From Candidatus Woesearchaeota archaeon (GTDB taxonomy: Archaea > Nanobdellota > Nanobdellia > Woesearchaeales > UBA525): 32,093 nucleotides of DNA. Location of the stretch: contig JAAOYD010000031.1 in NCBI GenBank assembly GCA_018221165.1, forward strand, positions 1 through 32,093. The letters are read 5' to 3'. The notes under the pieces are model-generated. The model had not been told where the DNA came from. It was given only the letters and a program-made list of their open reading frames with translations, and ran no database searches. The position numbers were made by a program, and so were the translations under genes. Below, piece by piece: positions 1 to 7,500 of the stretch (position 1 is the stretch's first letter; each line of letters opens with the position of its first letter).

Positions 1-1413
1 ACCTATGAAGAATGCGACGGCACTGCTGGCGTTCCGCCAGATGGTGATTATTCCTGCGCAGCCAACTGCACACTTGAATACACACCCATCTGTGAGGATC
101 TCGACTACCTCGGACCCTACGCGCAAAGCAACGTGAGCCAATGGATGGACACGGTCTCGCGCATCGCAATCACCGACGGTGGCGAAGAGCTATGCAATGG
201 CACCGGCCACACATTCTACAAGAACACCTGGTTGCAAGGCGAAGATGAACTCTACTGCGCTGGCGACTGCGACCAATGGACGATAACTGGCTACAACACG
301 TCCGGCTGGGAAACCTATCAAGGACCGTTCAGCGGCGGCAACGAAAGCTGCCACGTCATCGAGTACTACAACGAGGACGCGAACGGGAACCGGACACCTA
401 TCCAATGGGACTGCGTCTACATGGACAAGACCGCGCCCGAACTCGAGAAGACCGTCGGCGAACCGAAATCAGCGATGAGCCAACGCAACAAGGAACTCGG
501 CGCGGCATTCTATCCTGAGCTGCTCACCGGAGCCTGCGATGAGGAAGGAGCGTGCTGGGACATCACCTTACTCACTCCTATTGACATGACCTGCACCGAC
601 GCGGAACCGCACCCAAGCGGCGTGGTCGATCTCTGCTTCAACGTCGACTTCGATAATGAAGACGTCACGGAAGAATACTGTAATGGTACCAACGGTGAGA
701 TGCGAGGCGGCGATTGCTGTATCGAAGACGACAACATTAACTTCCACTTCACCAAAATTAGCTGGCACAAGCTGAGCTACTACTGCATTGATGCGGTGAA
801 CAAGACAAGCGAACCTGATATCGAATACTTCAAGGTGGAAGAAACAAGCTTCGATATCCAACTCAATAAGAAGTGGAACCTCATCAGCGTTCCGGTAAAG
901 TTGCTTGATGACAGCATGGACGAAGTCTTCGCCGGCTTGGAAGATGTTGTGGCGAGTGTCTGGCAATACGACGGCGAGAACTGGCACATCTACACGCCGG
1001 ATAATATATCAAACGACGATCTCACAACTATGGTGCCTGGATATGGTTACTGGGTGCTGACGACGGAAGCCGCAACGCTCACTATTGGCGGCAGCCTCTT
1101 CAACCCCGCGGTCATCGCGCCCGAAATCCCAATTACGCACGGCTGGAATCTGGTCGGCTACTACGGTGCCGAGAACCAGAGCTCCTACGATGGTCCAGAT
1201 GGAGCAGGGAAGACAGCAGAATGCCTCTTCAGTTCCTTCGGCGACTCAATCTTCGACAAGGGATTCACCAGCGTCTACGGCTACTGGGAACTCTTCAACC
1301 CGAACATGTGGACCTCATATGGACGGCAAGACAGCCTCGACCCTGGCGCAGGCTACTGGGTCTTTGCCACTGAAGACGCAATCTATGCACCACCGCCCGC
1401 TGATTGCAGCTAA
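1..1413 (+). CDS. Secreted Cys-rich surface protein, 5' part missing
   Basis: The frame is open from the first base, so this is the C-terminal 470 residues of a longer protein whose start lies outside the window; the internal GTG at 133 is not the start. The visible part opens with a Cys-rich stretch of the YEECDG...CAANCTL type seen in repeat modules of archaeal surface proteins. A middle region has paired Cys and several N-x-S/T sequons. The C-terminal third carries two related segments starting KKWNLISVPV and HGWNLVGYYG, each followed by a GYGYWV or GAGYWV motif; this is a recurrent module of archaeal extracellular proteins. It ends in APPPADCS with no membrane anchor, so it is either released or held by partners. 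Its stop overlaps the stop of the convergent minus-strand gene. Role unknown beyond cell-surface localisation. Confidence 0.8.
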   Translation, partial: TYEECDGTAGVPPDGDYSCAANCTLEYTPICEDLDYLGPYAQSNVSQWMDTVSRIAITDGGEELCNGTGHTFYKNTWLQGEDELYCAGDCDQWTITGYNTSGWETYQGPFSGGNESCHVIEYYNEDANGNRTPIQWDCVYMDKTAPELEKTVGEPKSAMSQRNKELGAAFYPELLTGACDEEGACWDITLLTPIDMTCTDAEPHPSGVVDLCFNVDFDNEDVTEEYCNGTNGEMRGGDCCIEDDNINFHFTKISWHKLSYYCIDAVNKTSEPDIEYFKVEETSFDIQLNKKWNLISVPVKLLDDSMDEVFAGLEDVVASVWQYDGENWHIYTPDNISNDDLTTMVPGYGYWVLTTEAATLTIGGSLFNPAVIAPEIPITHGWNLVGYYGAENQSSYDGPDGAGKTAECLFSSFGDSIFDKGFTSVYGYWELFNPNMWTSYGRQDSLDPGAGYWVFATEDAIYAPPPADCS

Positions 1414-2321
1414 AGCTTCTGAAGTTCTTGGGTGACACGCTTACAGAAATCCATCGCGCCGAGATAATAGTCCTCGACAGGATCGTTATCATTCACGCTC
1501 AAGACATCAATCACTCGGTCCTTTCCTTCATCATCACGCATCAAGGTACGTAGCCCTTTGTATTCTGTCTTCGTGAAGACATCCTTCTCTGGCTTGAGCA
1601 ATGAATGCAGCCGTTCTTGGATGCGGCCGAGCAAGTCGAGCGCCAAGACTTGTTGTTCCTTTGCTTCCTCAGGTTTGATGCTGTTGAATTCGTTGTACCA
1701 GTCGCTTGGCACCTTGATCTTGTCACGCATGCCCCGCGTGCCGCCATTCGAGGCGCGATAGGTACGTCCAATGACGAAATTCAACGCTTTGCACTTATCT
1801 TCAATGGTGTGAATGTACTGGTCAAGTTGCCCAGGCGTGAACTCCTCAGAGAGTACTGCTTCCTCACCTTCATTTCGATACTCGATGGCCGTCATGATGC
1901 CGAGGATGACATAACTGAGTCCGAGATTCACTCCTGTCAAGACAGGGATGTCAAGTTGGCTACCATAGGTGGCGTTGGCAACACTGCCAATACCTAAGAA
2001 CGCGAAACAGAGTCCCAGGGGTGTGAACCAGAACAGGACATCCTTGAAATCACCCTCGAGCAAGCCAATGAACACGATAGCTGCGATGAGCGTCGGTGAG
2101 AAGCCAAGCACTGCGAGTGCGAGATTACTATTCGTCACCACAGCTGCGATGAGCGCGATGAAGAGTGTGATGAGGATGCTTGCGAAGAGCCAAGCCTTGC
2201 TCGCTTTCATGTGCCGAACCATGATGTGCTCAAGCCCTTCCTGCCGAACCTCATCTACAGCTTCATCAGTCTCTAAGGCCTCTTCAACAATCTCTGTAGA
2301 AGTTTCTTCCACCTCTCCCAT
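1410..2321 (-). CDS. Four-helix membrane protein with cytosolic C-terminal domain, unknown function
   Basis: 303 residues. An acidic N-terminus (1-30) precedes four likely membrane helices at about 44-64, 67-90, 94-114 and 126-147, followed by a soluble, charged, mostly helical domain of about 150 residues rich in Lys and Glu. I do not recognise the family. The ATG at 2321 is chosen because a TATA-like element on the same strand is centred 28 bases upstream, which puts transcription start at the codon itself. The stop overlaps that of the convergent surface-protein gene. Downstream of cbf5 on the same strand, but with its own promoter, so co-function with cbf5 is not implied. Confidence 0.8.
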   Translation of the reverse strand: MGEVEETSTEIVEEALETDEAVDEVRQEGLEHIMVRHMKASKAWLFASILITLFIALIAAVVTNSNLALAVLGFSPTLIAAIVFIGLLEGDFKDVLFWFTPLGLCFAFLGIGSVANATYGSQLDIPVLTGVNLGLSYVILGIMTAIEYRNEGEEAVLSEEFTPGQLDQYIHTIEDKCKALNFVIGRTYRASNGGTRGMRDKIKVPSDWYNEFNSIKPEEAKEQQVLALDLLGRIQERLHSLLKPEKDVFTKTEYKGLRTLMRDDEGKDRVIDVLSVNDNDPVEDYYLGAMDFCKRVTQELQKL

Positions 2322-2344
2322 CGATGAGAAATCCCCAAAGGGCG

Positions 2345-2353
2345 TTTATATAG
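2345..2353 (-). promoter_or_regulatory. TATA box of the four-helix membrane protein gene
   Basis: Minus-strand TATATAAA, centred about 28 bases before the ATG at 2321. Predicts a leaderless mRNA. Confidence 0.6.
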
Positions 2354-2361
2354 TTTTCGGG

Positions 2362-3363
2362 CTACGCATTCTTTGGATAGGTACCTGGTCGCATGAAGAC
2401 TTGCTGTGAACGGACAGCGACACCCTTCTCGCCGAGCATCTGCTCGCTTGTCAAGCGCGCCTCACCTACGAGCACCGCTTCATCCTTCAACGTCATCACC
2501 GCAACGACATCGCCCGGGACGATGTTGTCATGCAGTTTGGAGATGCCGGGTACTTTGAGCTGAACACCTTGGCACATGCTCTCTACCGCGGAATCGAGCA
2601 CCCAAATCTTCTTGAGATGCGCCAAACCCTCCTCAGCAGGCAAGATAGCCTTCCTTATGGCGTCTTCCTTACCTTCTTCTTTCCAGTAATGGAATGCGTC
2701 AGCGAGATCATGCAGGGTGACGAGCCCGTCATCTTCTTTGAACGGACCAGCTTTGCTGCGGCGTAGCTCGGCCATATGCGCGCCGATAGGCTTGCCATCC
2801 TCGCCCTTCACCGACTGGCCCATATCGTGACAGAGCTTACGGATATAGGTGCCTGCCTGGGTGCCGGCGATGAAGAGCACATCCTGGTCAATAGCACCAA
2901 GATAGTTGATATAGTAGATTGTGCGCTCGCGCTCCTGACGCTTCACCGCGCTCTTCACCGGTGGGAGTTGGGTAATCTTGCCGAGGAAATCAGAGAGCAG
3001 CTTCCGCACCTTGTATTCCTCCACTGGCTTGTGGAGATGCATCAGCGTGATATACTCCTTCCCAGCTGTCAAGAGTGACTGGACGACCCTCGTCGCCCGT
3101 CCGAGCGCCACAGGAAGCACACCAGTCACCTTCGGGTCAAGCGTGCCGCTATGACCTGCCTTACGAATCTTGAGAACCTTCTGCACATAGGCGCTCACCT
3201 GATGGCTCGTTGGTCCAGGAGGCTTGTCCAAGGGGATAATGCCGAACTCGAGCAGCTCTTTAACAGTGCGCTCGCTGGGAGGCTTGCCGTACTTGTCAGA
3301 GGTTGGCGCCTCGCGACGCACGATGACTGTGCGCTCTTCCTGTTCGAAGGGGAGAAGACCCAT
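2362..3363 (-). CDS. cbf5: tRNA/rRNA pseudouridine synthase Cbf5 (H/ACA RNP catalytic subunit)
   Basis: 333 residues, the usual length for archaeal Cbf5. It converts uridine to pseudouridine in rRNA under H/ACA guide RNAs together with Nop10, Gar1 and L7Ae, and can modify tRNA U55. Seen here: the N-terminal archaeal extension; the TruB motif GIIPLDKPPGPTSH (41-54); the catalytic loop HSGTLDPKVTG with Asp76 as the nucleophile; the GTYIRKLCHDMG motif of the TruB fold; and a C-terminal PUA domain from about residue 250 (KLHDNIVPGDVVAVMT). Start ATG at 3363 is supported by a TATA element centred 27 bases upstream, giving a leaderless transcript. The next gene upstream on this strand ends 46 bases away. 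Confidence 0.97.
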   Translation of the reverse strand: MGLLPFEQEERTVIVRREAPTSDKYGKPPSERTVKELLEFGIIPLDKPPGPTSHQVSAYVQKVLKIRKAGHSGTLDPKVTGVLPVALGRATRVVQSLLTAGKEYITLMHLHKPVEEYKVRKLLSDFLGKITQLPPVKSAVKRQERERTIYYINYLGAIDQDVLFIAGTQAGTYIRKLCHDMGQSVKGEDGKPIGAHMAELRRSKAGPFKEDDGLVTLHDLADAFHYWKEEGKEDAIRKAILPAEEGLAHLKKIWVLDSAVESMCQGVQLKVPGISKLHDNIVPGDVVAVMTLKDEAVLVGEARLTSEQMLGEKGVAVRSQQVFMRPGTYPKNA

Positions 3364-3384
3364 GAATGTCAGAATCAGAGGAGG

Positions 3385-3394
3385 CTATTTTAAG
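3385..3394 (-). promoter_or_regulatory. TATA box of cbf5
   Basis: Minus-strand CTTAAAATAG centred 27 bases before the cbf5 ATG. It lies in the 46-base gap after the upstream gene, so cbf5 can be transcribed on its own. Confidence 0.55.
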
Positions 3395-3409
3395 CTTGTG
3401 GTGGACTGC

Positions 3410-4240
3410 TCATACTTTCTCGATGCGGAAGCGCATGGCGCCGCGCTCCTTCAAGGTGTCGCCTTCGGCCGTGTCCTCGCAGTCGAACATGCTGAACGCA
3501 AAGCCGTAGTCGAGGATGCTTATCTCAGTCTCTAACGTCCTATCGCCGATACGGAGCAAAGAGACGGTGACTGGTCCTGCCTTGTCCGCGTTGTTATAGA
3601 CGAGATCGAGATGATGCGTTCCTTTCGGCAACACGATTGCAGTCTTATAGATTGTTTGCTCTTCACTCTCCACGTGGAATTCAGCCAGAGCGATGCCGTC
3701 GATGAGTAAAGCGAGCCGTGGCCATTCTTTTTCTTCAGTTCCTGCGGCGACGACCACAATCTCAACCTCGTCCTCTGGCGTCTGGACAAGTTTCGAGGAC
3801 GGGATACACTCGTCAGCGATGAGCCCACGTTCCTGATACTCTTCCCAAACCTTGGTTGTGGGCAACGCAGTGACGTTCTCTATTGTATCAGCAGTGTTGT
3901 TTTCCTCACCGTAGCGAATATCGTGGATTTTGCCGAATGCCTTGGCATCTTCCAGCGCAATTTCATAGGCTTCCTTGTAATGGTCGAGATCCGCTTGGAG
4001 GAATGCAGTTTCTGTCATGGTGCGTACCTGAGCGCGTTCGAGGCGCTCTACGGTGCGGAGATGAATGATAGCCATGACAATGATGACGATAACGAGGAAC
4101 GCAATGATGAGATAGAAACCTTTGTTTGTATGGTGACCGATAATAGTATGCTTGCTGTGCTTGTCGCCTGCTTGTTTGCTCTGTTCATGCTGTCCTAGTT
4201 CTTTCCCGAGCTTGGCGAGCTCGTCATCATGCTGGTTCAT
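3410..4240 (-). CDS. Single-pass membrane protein with outer carbohydrate-binding-like beta domain
   Basis: 276 residues from the chosen ATG (MNQHDDELAKLG). A hydrophilic, His/Lys-rich N-terminal tail (1-40) is followed by one membrane helix (41-61), a coiled-coil stretch (about 62-100) and a C-terminal beta-rich domain of about 130 residues. The pattern VEIVVVAAGTEEKEWPRL, then LIDG, then LPKGTHHLDLVYNN resembles calcium-dependent xylan-binding modules of the CBM36/CBM60 type; this is by eye, not a search. The frame is open to a TTG-type start at 4444, but the extra 68 residues look non-coding and have no ribosome-binding site. A weak TTAAG element about 27 bases upstream of 4240 would fit a leaderless start. 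Probably exposed outside the cell; ligand unknown. Confidence 0.72.
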   Translation of the reverse strand: MNQHDDELAKLGKELGQHEQSKQAGDKHSKHTIIGHHTNKGFYLIIAFLVIVIIVMAIIHLRTVERLERAQVRTMTETAFLQADLDHYKEAYEIALEDAKAFGKIHDIRYGEENNTADTIENVTALPTTKVWEEYQERGLIADECIPSSKLVQTPEDEVEIVVVAAGTEEKEWPRLALLIDGIALAEFHVESEEQTIYKTAIVLPKGTHHLDLVYNNADKAGPVTVSLLRIGDRTLETEISILDYGFAFSMFDCEDTAEGDTLKERGAMRFRIEKV

Positions 4241-4408
4241 ACCTGAAGGAGGGTCGTCGTGGTTCTTAACCCTTTCTGTTAGGTTGACTATTGTTGGCAA
4301 GACAGGAACGGGAATTTGACACGTCGGCAAGGGATAGAAACAATACTTTTTCTTCAGGTTGCAAATTATCTCTCTTTCGGCTGGAAAAACTCGAGAGTTG
4401 ACGAAACA

Positions 4409-4416
4409 TTTAAATA
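4409..4416 (+). promoter_or_regulatory. TATA box of the giant surface protein gene
   Basis: TTTAAATA, predicting transcription start near 4438-4440 and a leader of about 65 bases before the ATG at 4504. The core TTTAAA is palindromic, so it could also fire toward the minus-strand gene ending at 3410. Confidence 0.6.
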
Positions 4417-4441
4417 CAAACTTATAATTCTTTACTCTTGG

Positions 4442-4460
4442 CAAGTGATAAAATTACTTG
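4442..4460 (+). promoter_or_regulatory. 5'-terminal hairpin in surface-protein mRNA leader
   Basis: CAAGTGAT-AAA-ATTACTTG forms an 8-bp stem (one G-U pair) with a three-base loop. It begins a few bases after the predicted transcription start. The rest of the leader (4461-4503) is AT-rich and ends in a G-rich ribosome-binding site (AGGGGGGAT, 4491-4499). Confidence 0.5.
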
Positions 4461-4503
4461 TCATATGCTTAATTGTATTGTAACAATGGTAGGGGGGATA
4501 CCT

Positions 4504-7500
4504 ATGAAGAAGACTATTCTTGTTCTGATTATGATAGTGCTGTCCATCGTGATGGCAAACAACGCGTTAGGAGCACCAGCAGCTCACTGGGGTTTTGATG
4601 AGACTACAGGTCTCATAGCCCATGATTCCGTCGGAAACCATGACGGACTACTTGATAACGGCAATGGTGACCTTACCTGGACAACAGACAGTTGGCTTGG
4701 TGATGGTGCTATTGCAATGGACAATCCTGGTGTCAATGGGAATGGTGACAAGATTGTTATCAACGACACAGGCGCTCCATTTAACGATCCCAACGACTTC
4801 ACTGTCAGCACATGGTTTAAGCCAGGAGTGGTCTCCGATCGCATCATCTTCGCCAAGACTGGCAACTGGACTGACATCTACACTAAAGGCTACGAGCTCC
4901 GTATGGATGGTTGGGGACGTAAACTGATGTGGTACGCTGGTGGCAGCGGTGGCGTTTTTTCATCAGGCGTCTTCCTCTATGGCCTCGAGCAGAACAAGTG
5001 GTACAACGTTATCACCATGCGCAAAGGAAACGAGGCAAAACTCTACGTCAATGGCATGCTCATCGGTACCAGGACGGCCCTCTCTCCAATTACTTATGCA
5101 GGTACCAATTCTCTTATGATTGGTGGTGTCGGCAACGGGCCGGGCTGGTCATTCGACGGAATCATCGATGATGTTACATTCTACAGCTATGCCCTTAGTC
5201 AGGGAGAAATGGATACTATCTATAGCCCGCATGTATTTATGCCGAGCGAACCATTCAGTGCAGAATTTCTCTATTCACCTGAGCTGGACACGCTCCATGT
5301 GCAGGGCTACGCCAACCTCCCCGCACAATCAGCCGAAGTGCGCTTCAAAAACAACACTGGTGGCTACAGTGGCACGAGTACCTGTGTCCTCATTGACCAG
5401 AACGCGAACCCTAATTATGTAGCAACCTTCACAGACGTCAGCACGACTTGGACGCGCGACACGTATAACCTCGAAGTTGCTTTCTTCAGCGATGACAGCT
5501 GCGTAAGTGCCACGACCGACACCGCCTATGGTGGTGAATTCGATGCGCTTCGCGTTATCTGGATTGAAGAGCAACTCGCTCAGCTTAACCAGACCATTCA
5601 GGACCTGAACATCACATTGCAGGAAAACCTGACAGCTATTTGGGATGAGATTAACGTCATGAATGCAGATATTGATTGGATCGAGGGGGAAATAAGTGAC
5701 CTCTGGGATGCAATTGCAGGTCTTGAAGATCAGGTTGACGTCGCATGGAACTACCACGCCGGTGTTGACAACCTCTTCATTGAAGGATATGCGCCTACGG
5801 ATGCAGTCTCTGCCAAGCTTATCTGGACCGATAGCTCCGGTAGCCACCTTGAATGGCCTCCCCGCTGCGTGAATGTTGACCAGACGAAGAACCCTGAGTT
5901 TGGGCCATACATCAAGTACAAGCCACAAGCGGAAGGCTGGGATGCGGATACATGGTTCCTTCAAGTTTATTTCTATGATGCCTCTGGCTGCGCAGGTAGT
6001 GAAGTCAAGCCACGCGCCTATGGTCATGAGTTTGACTACCTGGCAATCATGGAAATTTATGATAATCTCAATGCTCTCACTGCTGCCTTGAACGCGACTA
6101 ACGCTTCTCTTCAGGCGCAGATCGACGAGCTCTACAACATTACTGATGAGCAAGCCCAGGATCTCACCGCTATTTGGGATGAGATTGATGGCCTCTGGGA
6201 TGCAATCATTGGACTAGAAGATGAAGTCGATGTCTCCTGGGCTTACAACGCCAAAAATGACAACCTCTTTATCGAAGGATATGCACCTACAGACGCAGTG
6301 GCTGCTAAGCTTATCTGGACCGATAGCTCCGGTAGCTGGCTCGAGTCTCCTCGTTGCATCAATGGCATCGACCAGACAGCGAGCCCGGAATTCGGCCCGT
6401 TCATCAAGTACAAGCCACAAACAGAAGGTTGGGCGGCGGATACCTGGTTCCTCCTAGTCCGCTTTTACGACACTTCTGGTTGCACCGGTAATGAAGTCTG
6501 GCCACGTGCCTACGGTCATGAGTTCGACTATCTAGCAATCATGGACCTCTACAACGAGTTGAATGAACTGAACGCCACCCTCTACGGCATGAACGCGACA
6601 CTTCAAGCTCAAATTGACGACCTCTATGTGCAGATAGGTATTATGGGTGCGGACATTGACGCGATTCAGCTTGAAATAGCTATCCTTTGGGATGTTATCA
6701 ACGCAATCAATCACGGCACTATCAACTTGAACCACTTTGATGAGAACAGTCCCTGGCTTCCCAACCACCTTCGAGTATGGGGTGAAGCTCCTGAAGGCGC
6801 AGATGAGGCAACAGTACTCATCCGTTTCCTGGACAAGAGTGTGTACACGAGCATGACTGTGCCTGTCGAGACTAACAAAGACAACGAGAACACCTATGAC
6901 GCGCGCTTCGACCTAAGCGAGTGGCCAATCGAGAAGTATGACGTCCTCGTTAAGTTCTACGACGATGATTGGATGGCTGGTTACGATGTCGGTGCATTGT
7001 TTGATGATCTTCTCCTGCTCTGGCTCGAGGAGAACGCCTATGGCTTTGAGTACATGCATACTACGACGCACTACACCTATAATCCTAAACAATCTTTCGT
7101 CCGCAAGATTAGCTGGGCGTTCACACCAGAAGAGAGTGGTGAGTACTGGTTTGAGCTCCACCAGTTTAACAGTGACAACAACGAGAGCATCACGAAAGAG
7201 TTCGCTGGAGGTACCTGTTGGGGTATTAATGCGAAAGACACTAAGAACTTCGTTGCTAGGAATGTTCGTTACCCGGCTGAAGAAGGAATGTACACGGTTC
7301 AGCTTCGAGCCCACAGGTGTGATAGTCCTGGTACTGTGCGAAGCAATCGCTTCCGCTTGAACATAGTGGATCTCGCCAAACCATTACCAGAGAACGAAGC
7401 ACACTTCAGTGAGCTTGGTATTCAACAGAGCCCAGAAAGTGGTACCTGGTGGACGAACGAAGCATTGCTCGACATGGAAGCCTTGATGCGCAGCAGCAAC

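Noticed and set aside
4241..4444. N-terminal extension of the single-pass protein to 4444
   Set aside because: No upstream ribosome-binding site, no good start codon near a TATA box, and the translated sequence looks like promoter DNA read through.
5329..6153. 274-residue open frame antisense to the giant surface protein
   Set aside because: It mirrors the codon pattern of the sense gene, has no promoter or ribosome-binding site, and its sequence repeats follow the sense duplication.
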